Assembly: GCA_003526065.1 (NCBI GenBank)
Contig: DQBD01000041.1
Span: forward strand, 7,615 to 19,911
Source of the DNA: Gammaproteobacteria bacterium
GTDB lineage: Bacteria > Pseudomonadota > Gammaproteobacteria > Immundisolibacterales > Immundisolibacteraceae
Reading direction: 5' to 3'
Length of the DNA: 12,297 nucleotides
Shown here: in pieces, positions 1 through 7,535 of the stretch
Numbering within the stretch: position 1 is the first letter of the stretch
Layout: each line of letters begins with the position of its first letter
Notes under the pieces: model-generated
Told to the model about the DNA's origin: nothing
The model's input: the letters and a program-made list of their open reading frames with translations, nothing else
Database searches by the model: none
Position numbers and translations under genes: made by a program

Positions 1-115
1 TCGGCCCATGCCCTGGCGCACCGAACATGCCGGCCGCCTGCGACGTTCCGACGGCACCCCACAACATCGCTGCACACACCAGGCCAACGGCTCCAGAAAA
101 CATTCGCGTTCGCAT
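1..115 (-). CDS. Secreted or periplasmic protein, N-terminal 38 residues only
   Basis: This is the start of a minus-strand gene that runs off the left edge. The 38 visible residues begin MRTRMFSGAVGLVCAAMLWG and form a textbook Sec signal peptide: a basic n-region (R2, R4), a hydrophobic stretch of about residues 6-23, and a likely cleavage site after S25-Q26-A27. The start is well supported: GGAG (complement of 121-124) stands 5 nt before the ATG. An internal ATG at codon 5 is possible but has worse SD spacing. The mature part (AGMFGAPGHGP and on) is too short to identify. The gene is divergent from the cupin gene at 362 and shares its upstream region. The export signal is seen directly; function is unknown. 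Confidence 0.75.
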   Translation of the reverse strand, partial: MRTRMFSGAVGLVCAAMLWGAVGTSQAAGMFGAPGHGP

Positions 116-361
116 GACAACTCCCCGCAGCAGTCAGATGAATGGTGGATGCCGACCGCATCCGACTGCCACTTTGGGCGCCGCCCGTGCACAAACCGTG
201 ACCGGTCCATGACCGCGAGGTCTCAATTCCTTGTCGGCCACGTGACACATGACAGCCGATGCCACCGGCCGTGAACCGCCACCGATGCCACCGGCCCGAG
301 GGGTTAATATCCACACGTCCGTAAACCGGTCCCCGACTTCGCAACCGCAGGTAATCTGTCG
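116..361. promoter_or_regulatory. Divergent intergenic region between secreted protein and cupin gene
   Basis: These 246 nt lie between two divergent starts and hold no convincing gene. They contain the SD of the minus-strand gene (121-126), a perfect 15-bp direct repeat (256-270 and 282-296), a weak -10-like TAATAT at 305-310 on the plus strand, and a weak SD (GCAGGT, 347-352) for the cupin gene. No good -35 stands at the right distance from TAATAT; that position falls inside the second repeat. This would fit an activator-dependent promoter, which is inference. Confidence 0.4.
256..296. repeat. 15-bp perfect direct repeat, candidate operator
   Basis: CCGATGCCACCGGCC occurs at 256-270 and again at 282-296, a 26-bp start-to-start pitch (about 2.5 helical turns). 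The second copy ends 8 nt before the -10-like TAATAT at 305. Two copies this long and this close in 246 nt are very unlikely by chance, even in GC-rich DNA. A tandem binding site for a regulator of one or both divergent genes is the natural reading, but no regulator gene is in view. A simple local duplication is the alternative. Confidence 0.5.
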
Positions 362-1021
362 ATGAACACAGTCAAAGAGCAAGCAGCCCAGCCCCCCAAG
401 CTGGAGGCCATGTTCGAGGAGATGCAGCGCATCGCCGGCGACGACCCGCACCGTCCCGGTGTGGTCGAACAGCTGTCCGCCGTGATGAAGACGGCCCTCG
501 CCGATCCGCAGGTGCAGCAGTACCTGCGCGACGCGACCGCCGACAACCCGGACCTGTACGGCAGCATGAAGGATCCGGGCCTCGGGATCATGGGCGTGCA
601 CTCGGCCAAGATCGGCTACCGCGAACCCCACGACCACGGCGACTGCTGGGCCATCAACGTGCAGGTCGCCGGCAAGCTGCGCCTGGTGCACTGGACCCAG
701 GACGGTGTGGACCCGGCCACCGGCAAGGTGCGCCTGCGCAAGATCGACGAGGTGCTCATGGGCCCCGGCGACGTGGACTGCTCGCCGCCGGGCGTGGCGC
801 ACGAGCTGTACCCGGAAACCGACGACTCGATCGAACTGGCCGTGCGCTGCCACTCGCTGGCCAGCATCATCCAGAACCGCTACGACCGCACCAACGGCGT
901 GCATATCCACTGGTCCTGGGGTCAGAAGAAGGCCGTCGAAACGGGCGCTTTCGAAGTCGTCGGCGAGGCCGGCCTGAATGCCCTGCCGCCGGGCGAGGCC
1001 ATGACCGCCCGCGTCAAGTAA
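362..1021 (+). CDS. Cupin-domain protein with three-His metal site
   Basis: A 219-residue soluble protein with no signal peptide or membrane segment. Residues 1-75 are mostly polar and probably helical. A single cupin barrel follows. Cupin motif 1 is G86-x3-P-H90-x-H92 ending at G104, and motif 2 is G136-x5-P142-x-G144-x2-H147. The glutamate usual in motif 1 is absent (W96/A97 at its place), so the metal site would be three His, as in thiol dioxygenases and the acetylacetone dioxygenase Dke1; this comparison rests on the ligand pattern only. C95 and C140 lie near the site, and a late H181-x-H183-W-x-W segment follows. The start has a modest SD (GCAGGT, 347-352). The aldehyde dehydrogenase gene lies 97 nt downstream on the same strand, so an oxygenase or isomerase step that yields an aldehyde is possible, but the substrate is unknown. 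Cupin fold is secure; reaction is not. Confidence 0.8.
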   Translation: MNTVKEQAAQPPKLEAMFEEMQRIAGDDPHRPGVVEQLSAVMKTALADPQVQQYLRDATADNPDLYGSMKDPGLGIMGVHSAKIGYREPHDHGDCWAINVQVAGKLRLVHWTQDGVDPATGKVRLRKIDEVLMGPGDVDCSPPGVAHELYPETDDSIELAVRCHSLASIIQNRYDRTNGVHIHWSWGQKKAVETGAFEVVGEAGLNALPPGEAMTARVK

Positions 1022-1031
1022 CCTGCCTGAA

Positions 1032-1068
1032 CCCGGCCGACACCCGGTCGGCCGGGCGTTCGCCCGGC
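1032..1068 (+). terminator. Two overlapping hairpins, attenuator- or terminator-like
   Basis: A perfect 10-bp stem (1032-1041 with 1047-1056, loop ACCCG) starts 10 nt after the cupin stop codon. Its right arm is also the left arm of a second perfect stem (1051-1057 with 1062-1068, loop GTTC). The two share 1051-1056 and cannot both form. Neither is followed by a T-tract, so a classic Rho-independent terminator is not shown. The pair could stabilise the 3' end of the cupin mRNA or tune read-through into the aldehyde dehydrogenase gene. Confidence 0.4.
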
Positions 1069-1118
1069 GGTATGGCGGCGCGTTGGCCGCCCCGCCGGCG
1101 CCCCCTGCGGAGCACGCC

Positions 1119-2594
1119 ATGCAGCGCTATCCCCTGTACATCGGCGGCGCGTTTCGCGACCCCGCCGGCGGCGAGTGGTTCGAGACCGAAAACCCCTACA
1201 CGCTGGAGCCGTGGGCGCAGATCGCCCGCGGCACGGCGGCGGACGTCGAGGCCGCCGTGGCGGCTGCGCAGCAGGCGTTCGAGTCCGGCTGGGGGCGCAG
1301 CAAGCCGGCCTATCGGGCCGGACTGCTGCGCGCGCTGGCCGACCGGCTGGAGCAGGCCGCCGCTGACCTCGCGCAGGTCGAAACCCGCGACAACGGCAAG
1401 CTGATTGCCGAAACCGGCGGCCAGACGCGCTATCTGCCGGCGTGGTTCCGCTACTACGCGGGGCTGGCCGAGAACCTCGAAGGCCGTGTCATTCCCATCG
1501 ACAAGCCGGACGTCACCGTCTACACGCGTCCGGAACCGCTGGGCGTCATCGGCGCCATCACGCCGTGGAACTCGCCGCTCATGCTGGCCACCTGGAAGCT
1601 GGCACCGGCGCTGGCCGCCGGCAACACGGTGGTGCTCAAGCCGTCCGAGTTCACGTCGGCATCCAGCATCGAGCTGGCGCGCATCTTCGACCAGGTCGGC
1701 TTCCCGCCGGGCGTGTTCAACGTGGTGACGGGCTTCGGTGGCGAGGTCGGCGTCCCGCTGGTGGCGCATCCGCAGGTCGCCAAGGTGGCCTTCACCGGCG
1801 GCGAGGCCGGCGGTCGCGGCGTGTACAAGGCGGCCGCCGAGCGCCTCATTCCCGCCACGCTGGAACTCGGCGGCAAGTCGCCCAACATCGTGTTCGCGGA
1901 TGCGGATATCGATCAGGCGGTCAAGGGCGTGATCGCCGGCATCTTCGCCGCCACCGGGCAGACCTGCCTGGCCGGCTCGCGCGTGCTGGTCGAGGACAGC
2001 ATCCACGACGCCTTCGTCGAACGGCTGGTCGCGTTCGCCGGCCGCGCCAGGCTGGGCGACCCGGCCGATCTGGCCACGCAGGTCGGACCGGTCACCACCC
2101 GCCCGCAGTACGACAAGATCCTGTCCTACATCGACATCGCCAGGGCCGAGGGCGCGCGCTGCGTGCTCGGCGGCGGCCCCGCCCCCCACCCGGCCGGCGG
2201 CAAGGGCCTGTTCGTCCAGCCGACCATCTTTGCCGATGTGCGCAACGACATGCGCATCGCCCGCGAGGAAGTGTTCGGGCCGGTGATGTCGATCCTGCGC
2301 TTCAAGGATCAGGCCGACGCCGTGCGCATCGCCAACGATTCCGACTACGGCCTGGCGGCCGGCGTGTGGACGCAGAACCTGCGCCGCGCGCTGGACATGT
2401 CCGACGCGCTGGCGGCCGGCACGGTGTGGGTCAACACCTACCGGGCGGTGTCGTATCTGGCGCCGTTCGGTGGCTACAAGGCCAGCGGCATCGGCCGCGA
2501 AAACGGCGCCGAGGCGCTGAGTGCCTATACGCAGACCAAGACCGTGTGGCTGAGCACGGCCGCCGAGCAGCCGGACCCGTTCGTCATGCGCTAG
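1119..2594 (+). CDS. Aldehyde dehydrogenase, NAD(P)-dependent
   Basis: This 491-residue cytoplasmic enzyme has the usual length of the classical ALDH superfamily, which oxidises aldehydes to carboxylates with NAD(P)+. All hallmarks are present: T-P-W-N151 (oxyanion-hole Asn), K174 in the VLKPSE motif, the general base E249 in LELGGKSP, catalytic C283 in GQTC, and E384-V-F386 for ribose binding. The Rossmann loop reads FTGG rather than the commoner FTGS. The start is the ATG at 1119 because GGAG (1109-1112) stands 6 nt before it and the family begins with this YIGG-type strand; a TTG at 1083 is in frame but has no SD. The substrate cannot be told from sequence; betaine-aldehyde or semialdehyde types look alike. 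The stop shares CTAG with the convergent antiporter gene. Pairing with the cupin gene suggests a small catabolic or detoxifying unit (inference). Confidence 0.93.
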   Translation: MQRYPLYIGGAFRDPAGGEWFETENPYTLEPWAQIARGTAADVEAAVAAAQQAFESGWGRSKPAYRAGLLRALADRLEQAAADLAQVETRDNGKLIAETGGQTRYLPAWFRYYAGLAENLEGRVIPIDKPDVTVYTRPEPLGVIGAITPWNSPLMLATWKLAPALAAGNTVVLKPSEFTSASSIELARIFDQVGFPPGVFNVVTGFGGEVGVPLVAHPQVAKVAFTGGEAGGRGVYKAAAERLIPATLELGGKSPNIVFADADIDQAVKGVIAGIFAATGQTCLAGSRVLVEDSIHDAFVERLVAFAGRARLGDPADLATQVGPVTTRPQYDKILSYIDIARAEGARCVLGGGPAPHPAGGKGLFVQPTIFADVRNDMRIAREEVFGPVMSILRFKDQADAVRIANDSDYGLAAGVWTQNLRRALDMSDALAAGTVWVNTYRAVSYLAPFGGYKASGIGRENGAEALSAYTQTKTVWLSTAAEQPDPFVMR

Positions 2595-4567
2595 CCGCCC
2601 AGCAGGCGCCGCTCGGCGTTCTCCACCTGGCTGGCGGTGCCGAACAGCACCACCACATCCCCGGCGTGCAGCTGCGTGTCGTCGGTCGGTTCGGCTTCCT
2701 CGCTGCCGACGCGGCGCACGCTGCGCACCTCGGCGCCGGTCTTCTCCAGCTCCAGCGCTTCCAGGGCCATGCCCACCGCCCGCGCGTTGTCCGGCAGGCT
2801 CACGGCGTGGCGAATCTCCAGTTCCTGGCCCTCGGTGTCCTCGATGCGCGAGCGCCGGCCGTGAAAGTAGCCGCGCAGCACGCCGTAGCGCTCCTCGCGC
2901 ACCCCCTGCACCGAGCGCTGCACCCGCTCCATCGGGAAGTTCAGCAGCGCCAGCACGTGCGAGGCGAGTGTCAGGCTGGCCTCGAAGGTTTCCGGCACCA
3001 CGGCCGTCACGCCGGCGTCCTTCAGCGTGTCGCGGTAGCGGTCGTCGGTGGTGCGTACCAGGATCGGAATGTCCGGCGAACGGTCACGCACCGCGCGCAC
3101 GATGGCCAGCGCGTGGCGATGATCGGTAAAGCTCACCACCACCAGCCGCGCGCGGTCGATGCCCAGCGCGTACAGCAGCGTCGGGCGCCGTGCATCGCCA
3201 TAGAACACCCGCTCGCCGCCCAGCAGCGCTTCCTGCACGCGCACCGGGTCCTCGTCGACCGCCACGAAGCCCACGCCTTCACGCGCCAGGATGCGTCCCA
3301 CCGCCTGGCCCACGCGCCCGTAGCCACAGATGATGACGTGCCCGTTCAGCTCCGACGTCGCGCCGGTGACATCCAGCAGATCGGCCGGCACGGCCGTCGG
3401 CGGCTGCTTCTGACGCAGCACCAGCGCCGCGATACGACCGTTGTACCGCACGATCAACGGCGTCAACGCCATGCTCAGCACGATGCTCGCCGCCACCACA
3501 CTGGCGGTGGCCGGCTCCACCAGCCGGTAGGTGCCGGCCACCGCCAGCAGGGCGAAGCCGAACTCACCGCCCTGGGCCAGCAGCAGGCCCGCCCGCAGCG
3601 ACGTCACACGCTCCTCGCCCAGCCAGCGGCCAAGCAGCGCCACCAGCGTGGTCTTGAACAGCAGCAGGGCCGCGGTCAGCACCACCACCGTCGCCCAGCG
3701 CGGCAGCAGCTGCGCCGGCACCAGCAGCATGCCGACACTGACGAAGAAGATGCCCAGCAGCACATCGCGGAACGGCCGTATCTCCACCTCGATGCGGTGC
3801 CGGAAATGGCTCTCGCCCAGCATCATGCCGGCAATGAAGGCACCCAGCGTCATCGACAATCCGAACTGATTGGTCAGCAGCGCCGCCAGCACGGCCACCA
3901 TCAGCGCCGCCAGCACGAACAGTTCTTCCGAGTGTGTCTTGGCCACCTCCATGAACACCCGCGGCAGCACCCACTTGCCGATGCCGATCAGCGCCGCGAA
4001 CAACACCAGGCCCTTGGCCACCGTGATCACCAGCATCAGCGGCAGCCCGTCGCCGGAACTGGCCATGGCCGGGATCAGGATCAAAAACAGCACCGCCGCC
4101 AGGTCCTGGAACAGCAGCACCGCCACGCCGAGCTGACCGTGACGGGCGTACAGCTCGCCGCTGCTGGCCAGCTCGCGTGTCACCACCGCGGTCGACGACA
4201 GCGCCAGCACCGCCGCCACCAGCAGCGCCAGCTCCGGCGTCAGCCCCAGGCCGATGCCCACCGCCACGAACGCGGCGGTGGAGATCAGCACCTGGCCGCC
4301 CCCCAGACCGAACACCAGCCGGCGCATGGCCAGCAGGCGCGACAGCGAAAACTCCAACCCCAGCGAGAACAGCAGGAACACCACGCCGAACTCGGCCACC
4401 ACCTGCACGGCTTCCTGGTTGTCGATCAGGCCGAGCGCGCCGGGGCCGATCAGCACGCCGGTGGTCAGGTACCCGAGCGTCGGCGGCAGGCGCAGGCGGT
4501 AGAACACCGCCAGCACCAGTGCCGAGGCCGTGAGGATGATGACCAGCTCGTTGAAAAAGCCGTGCAT
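2591..4567 (-). CDS. Kef-type (CPA2) cation:proton antiporter with RCK domain
   Basis: A 658-residue inner-membrane protein of the KefB/KefC family, which exchanges K+ or another monovalent cation for H+. Residues 1-385 hold about 12 membrane segments, including the LALSSTAV (121-128) and LLFQD155 motifs of CPA2 exchangers. At 245-280 is the segment GMMLGES...[16 protein letters not shown], which in KefB/C forms the loop contacting the regulatory domain. A cytosolic RCK/TrkA-N domain follows, with G-Y-G-R-V-G (415-420) and acidic D438 for a dinucleotide. A TrkA-C-like domain lies at about 575-655. In E. coli KefB/C, glutathione and its electrophile adducts bind the RCK domain; whether this protein senses glutathione is not shown. 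Its ATG overlaps the lgt stop as TGATG, so translation is probably coupled. Its end overlaps the convergent ALDH gene by 4 nt. Confidence 0.93.
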   Translation of the reverse strand: MHGFFNELVIILTASALVLAVFYRLRLPPTLGYLTTGVLIGPGALGLIDNQEAVQVVAEFGVVFLLFSLGLEFSLSRLLAMRRLVFGLGGGQVLISTAAFVAVGIGLGLTPELALLVAAVLALSSTAVVTRELASSGELYARHGQLGVAVLLFQDLAAVLFLILIPAMASSGDGLPLMLVITVAKGLVLFAALIGIGKWVLPRVFMEVAKTHSEELFVLAALMVAVLAALLTNQFGLSMTLGAFIAGMMLGESHFRHRIEVEIRPFRDVLLGIFFVSVGMLLVPAQLLPRWATVVVLTAALLLFKTTLVALLGRWLGEERVTSLRAGLLLAQGGEFGFALLAVAGTYRLVEPATASVVAASIVLSMALTPLIVRYNGRIAALVLRQKQPPTAVPADLLDVTGATSELNGHVIICGYGRVGQAVGRILAREGVGFVAVDEDPVRVQEALLGGERVFYGDARRPTLLYALGIDRARLVVVSFTDHRHALAIVRAVRDRSPDIPILVRTTDDRYRDTLKDAGVTAVVPETFEASLTLASHVLALLNFPMERVQRSVQGVREERYGVLRGYFHGRRSRIEDTEGQELEIRHAVSLPDNARAVGMALEALELEKTGAEVRSVRRVGSEEAEPTDDTQLHAGDVVVLFGTASQVENAERRLLGG

Positions 4568-5355
4568 CAGGCCACCTCACCACGACGCCCGGCCAGCACC
4601 AGAAGCACCCCGCCGGCCAGCACCATGGGCAGGCACAACAGCTGGCCCATGGTCAGCCACTCGAAGGCAACGAAGCCCAGGAACGCGTCCGGCTGGCGTG
4701 CGAACTCGCCGATGAAGCGCAGCACACCGTAGCCGATCAGGAACACGCCCGACACCGCCATCGCCGGCCGCGGCCGCGCCGAATACAGCCACACGATCAC
4801 GAACAGCAACGCCCCCTCCAGCGCCGCCTGGTACAGCTGCGAGGGATGACGCGGCAGCGGCCCGGCACCGGCGAACACCATGCCCCAGGGCACGTCGGTC
4901 ACCCGCCCCCACAGCTCGCCGTTGAGGAAATTGCCCAGCCGCCCGACCAGCAGCCCGGTGGGCACCAGCGGTGCCACGAAATCGGTCACCGCGAAGAAGC
5001 CGCGCCGGGTCTTGCGCCCGTACAGCCAGCAAGCCACCAGCACGCCGAGCAGCCCACCGTGGAAAGACATGCCGCCTTCCCAGGCCTGCACGATGGCCAG
5101 CGGATGACTCAGGTAATAGCCCGGCTGATAGAACAGCGCGTAACCCAGCCGCCCGCCCAGCACGGCACCCATGGCGCCGTAGAAGATGAGGTCCCCGACC
5201 TCGTGCGGCTGCCAGCCGCTGCCCGGCCGGCGGGCGCGGTGACGGCCCAGCCACCAGGCGGCGGCAAAGCCCAGAAGGTACATGAGGCCATACCAGCGCA
5301 CGGCCAGCGGACCGAGCTGAATGGCGACCGGATCGATGTTTGGGTGGTGCAGCAT
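4567..5355 (-). CDS. lgt: Phosphatidylglycerol--prolipoprotein diacylglyceryl transferase
   Basis: Lgt transfers diacylglycerol from phosphatidylglycerol to the lipobox cysteine of prolipoproteins, the first step of lipoprotein maturation in the inner membrane. The 262 residues match the usual length and carry about seven membrane segments. The key residues are present: F-H99-G-G (E. coli H103), R139-x2-N142 in [14 protein letters not shown] (E. coli R143, N146), H170-P-S-Q-L-Y, and the late [10 protein letters not shown] segment with R220. The start ATG at 5355 has no clear SD. A GATAAT (complement of 5364-5369) lies only 8 nt before it, so a leaderless message is possible. The gene overlaps the downstream Kef-type gene by one base and is divergent from the YyaL-type gene. 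Placing lgt with a Kef antiporter is not the E. coli arrangement, where thyA follows lgt. Confidence 0.96.
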   Translation of the reverse strand: MLHHPNIDPVAIQLGPLAVRWYGLMYLLGFAAAWWLGRHRARRPGSGWQPHEVGDLIFYGAMGAVLGGRLGYALFYQPGYYLSHPLAIVQAWEGGMSFHGGLLGVLVACWLYGRKTRRGFFAVTDFVAPLVPTGLLVGRLGNFLNGELWGRVTDVPWGMVFAGAGPLPRHPSQLYQAALEGALLFVIVWLYSARPRPAMAVSGVFLIGYGVLRFIGEFARQPDAFLGFVAFEWLTMGQLLCLPMVLAGGVLLVLAGRRGEVA

Positions 5356-5409
5356 GGGCAGCCATTATCCGGCATGATGAAGTGCTCCCGCTTGCCAACC
5401 TCGGTCGTC
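5356..5409. promoter_or_regulatory. Compact divergent promoter region of lgt and yyaL-type gene
   Basis: Only 54 nt separate the chosen divergent starts. On the minus strand GATAAT (complement of 5364-5369) matches five of six bases of the -10 consensus and would start transcription almost at the lgt ATG; no -35 box stands at the right distance. On the plus strand CATTAT (5363-5368) overlaps the same bases, with a poor TTGGGT at 5340-5345. Both starts lack a clear SD. Promoter assignment is tentative. Confidence 0.3.
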
Positions 5410-7452
5410 ATGTCCAGCACCCCCACGCGCAACCGTCTGGCTGCCACGCGCAGCCCCTACCTGCTGCAGCACGCCGACAACCCCGTCGACTGGTACCCCT
5501 GGGGCGACGACGCCCTGCGCCTGGCGCGCGAACAGGACAAGCCGATCCTGCTGTCCATCGGCTACTCGGCCTGTCACTGGTGCCATGTCATGGCGCACGA
5601 ATCGTTCGAGGACCCGGCCACCGCCACGCTGATGAACCGCCTGTTCATCAACATCAAGGTCGACCGCGAGGAACGCCCCGACCTGGACCGCATCTACCAG
5701 CTGGCGCACCAGATGCTCACCGGCCGCGGTGGCGGCTGGCCGCTGACCATGTTTCTCACCCCGGACCAGGTGCCCTTCTTCGGCGGCACGTACTTCCCCA
5801 AGACGGCTCGCTACGGCCTGCCCGCGTTCACCGACCTGCTCGACCGGGTGGACGCCTACTACCGCGAACACCGCCCGCAGATCGACCAGCAGAACCACCA
5901 GCTCCTGGACGCCCTGGCGCAGAACCAGGCGCTCGGCACCGCTGGACGCGTCGACGACACCCCCCTGCGCCGCGCCATCGGCGAGCTGCAGGGCCTGTTC
6001 GACACCGTGCACGGCGGCTTCGGCGGCGCGCCCAAGTTTCCGCAGGCACCGCTGCTCGAACGCTGCCTGCGCGAACACGCCCGCAGCAACGACCGGCAGG
6101 CCCTGCGCATGGCGCTGCTGACGCTCGAGCAGATGGCCCGCGGCGGCATTCATGACCACCTCGGCGGCGGCTTCTTCCGCTACGCCGTGGACGGCGAATG
6201 GACCATCCCGCACTTCGAGAAGATGCTGTACGACAACGGCCAGCTGCTGCGCCTGTATGCGCTGGCCGCGCAGACGACCCGCAGCGCCCGCTTCGACGCC
6301 GTCCTGCACACCACCGGCCACTGGGCGCTGCGCGAGATGCAGTCGCCGGAGGGCGGCTTCTACGCCGCCCTCGACGCCGACAGCGAGGGCGAGGAAGGCC
6401 GCTTCTACGTCTGGGACCAGCCCGACGTGCAGGCCCTGCTGGACGACCAGGAATACGCCGTGCTCGCGCGCCGCTTCGGCCTGAACGACACGCCCAACTT
6501 CGAGGGCCATTGGCACCTGCGCGTGCAGGCCGACGTGGCCGACATCGCGAAGGAGCTGGACCTGTCCAGCCAGCGCGTGGCCGTGGTGCTGTCCGGCGCC
6601 ATGCAAAAACTGTTCACCGCCCGCAGCGGGCGCGTGCGCCCCGGCCTGGACGACAAGATCCTGGCCGGCTGGAACGGCCTGATGATCGGCGGCCTGGCAC
6701 ACGCCGGGCGGCACCTGAAGGAAACCGCCTTCGTCGACGCCGCCGCCGCGGCGGCCGATTTTGCCCGCCGCGTGCTGTGGCACAACGGCCGCCTGCACGC
6801 CGCCGCCAAGGGCACCGAAGGCTACCTGGCCGCCTACCTGGACGACCATGCCTACCTGCTCGACGGCCTGCTGGAACTGCTGCAGGCACGCTGGGACAGC
6901 GCCCACCTGGCCTTCGCCGTGGACCTGGCCGATGTGATGCTGGCGCACTTCGCCGACACCCAACAGGGCGGCTTCTTCCATACCGCCGACGACCACGAAC
7001 AGCTCATCGTGCGCACCCGCCCGCTGGGCGACGACGCCACCCCGGCCGGCAGCGCCATCGCTGCCCGCGCCCTGGCGCGCCTGGGCCACCTGCTGGGCGA
7101 GGTGCGTTACCTGGACGCCGCCGCCGGCACCGTCGACAGCGCCGCCGATCACCTCACGCAGCACCCGCTCGGCTTCAGCAGCCTGCTCAGCGCGCTGGAA
7201 GAACAGCTCAGCCCGCCGCAGACCCTGGTGCTGCGCGGCGACCCGCAGACACTGGCCCACTGGCAGGCTGCCGCCCACGCCGCCGCCAAACCCGGCCGGC
7301 TGACCTTCGCCATTCCGGCGGAAGCCGACAACCTGCCCGGCGTGCTCGCGCATTGCGCGCCGCGCGGCCCGGCCGTGGCCTACCTGTGCCAGGGCGGCAG
7401 CTGCGGCGCGCCGATTACCGATCTGGACGCCCTCACCGCCGCACTGGCCTAG
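5410..7452 (+). CDS. Thioredoxin domain-containing protein, YyaL/SPATA20 family
   Basis: A 680-residue protein of the widespread YyaL/SPATA20 family, at full family length. The N-terminal thioredoxin-like domain has the family signature [18 protein letters not shown] (15-32) and a C55-H-W-C58 motif followed by [10 protein letters not shown]. The middle and C-terminal parts form a (alpha/alpha)6-barrel-like region with the conserved segments [10 protein letters not shown] (202-211), a D/E-rich stretch at 254-280 ([20 protein letters not shown]) and [14 protein letters not shown] (322-335). A final C660-x4-C665 pair is present. No signal peptide is seen, so it is cytosolic. The biochemical role of the family is unresolved; a redox or sugar-epimerase-like activity has been proposed from the folds. 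I chose the ATG at 5410 because family members start just before this motif; ATGs at 5374 and 5377 are in frame, and none has a clear SD. Its direct neighbour yghU also concerns thiols. Confidence 0.92.
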   Translation: MSSTPTRNRLAATRSPYLLQHADNPVDWYPWGDDALRLAREQDKPILLSIGYSACHWCHVMAHESFEDPATATLMNRLFINIKVDREERPDLDRIYQLAHQMLTGRGGGWPLTMFLTPDQVPFFGGTYFPKTARYGLPAFTDLLDRVDAYYREHRPQIDQQNHQLLDALAQNQALGTAGRVDDTPLRRAIGELQGLFDTVHGGFGGAPKFPQAPLLERCLREHARSNDRQALRMALLTLEQMARGGIHDHLGGGFFRYAVDGEWTIPHFEKMLYDNGQLLRLYALAAQTTRSARFDAVLHTTGHWALREMQSPEGGFYAALDADSEGEEGRFYVWDQPDVQALLDDQEYAVLARRFGLNDTPNFEGHWHLRVQADVADIAKELDLSSQRVAVVLSGAMQKLFTARSGRVRPGLDDKILAGWNGLMIGGLAHAGRHLKETAFVDAAAAAADFARRVLWHNGRLHAAAKGTEGYLAAYLDDHAYLLDGLLELLQARWDSAHLAFAVDLADVMLAHFADTQQGGFFHTADDHEQLIVRTRPLGDDATPAGSAIAARALARLGHLLGEVRYLDAAAGTVDSAADHLTQHPLGFSSLLSALEEQLSPPQTLVLRGDPQTLAHWQAAAHAAAKPGRLTFAIPAEADNLPGVLAHCAPRGPAVAYLCQGGSCGAPITDLDALTAALA

Positions 7453-7477
7453 GCACACCGAACCACCCAAGGCATCG

Positions 7478-7501
7478 GGCCCGCCATTGACAAAGCGGGC
7501 C
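7478..7501 (+). terminator. Weak hairpin after the YyaL-type gene
   Basis: Arms GGCCCGC (7478-7484) and GCGGGCC (7495-7501) form a perfect 7-bp stem with a 10-nt loop, 25 nt after the stop codon. No T-tract follows, and the loop contains the TTGACA that may serve the next gene, so this may not be a terminator. Confidence 0.3.
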
Positions 7502-7513
7502 GCCCCCTAAATC
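7487..7513 (+). promoter_or_regulatory. yghU: Possible promoter of yghU
   Basis: A perfect -35 hexamer TTGACA stands at 7487-7492. The best -10 candidate is TAAATC (7508-7513), only three of six bases, at a short 15-nt spacer. The -35 lies in the loop of the hairpin at 7478-7501. Weak as a whole; yghU could also be read from the upstream gene, whose stop lies 83 nt before it. Confidence 0.25.
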
Positions 7514-7535
7514 ACCATCCCGGAGGCACTCCCCC

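Noticed and set aside
1083..1118. TTG start extending the ALDH by 12 residues
   Set aside because: No SD before it, A/P-rich extension, and a strong GGAG fits the ATG at 1119.
134..1120. Minus-strand open frame opposite the cupin gene
   Set aside because: Shadow frame rich in V, G and H; the cupin motifs on the plus strand are clear, and the real minus-strand gene nearby starts at 115 in another frame.
1014..2189. Minus-strand open frame opposite the ALDH gene
   Set aside because: Shadow frame; the plus-strand ALDH has every catalytic residue.
1442..4732. Very long open plus-strand frame (about 1096 codons) crossing ALDH and the antisense of the Kef-type gene
   Set aside because: Composition is extremely rich in R, H, Q and G with no domain, typical of an out-of-frame reading of high-GC genes; both real genes beneath it have clear families.
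4846..5409. In-frame upstream extension of the YyaL-type gene over lgt
   Set aside because: The extension is antisense to lgt and rich in P, H and Q; family members begin near the SPYLLQH motif, which fits the ATG at 5410.
5365..7470. Minus-strand open frame of about 700 codons opposite the YyaL-type gene
   Set aside because: It is a shadow of the highly conserved plus-strand gene; low-complexity V/G/A-rich product without recognisable motifs.
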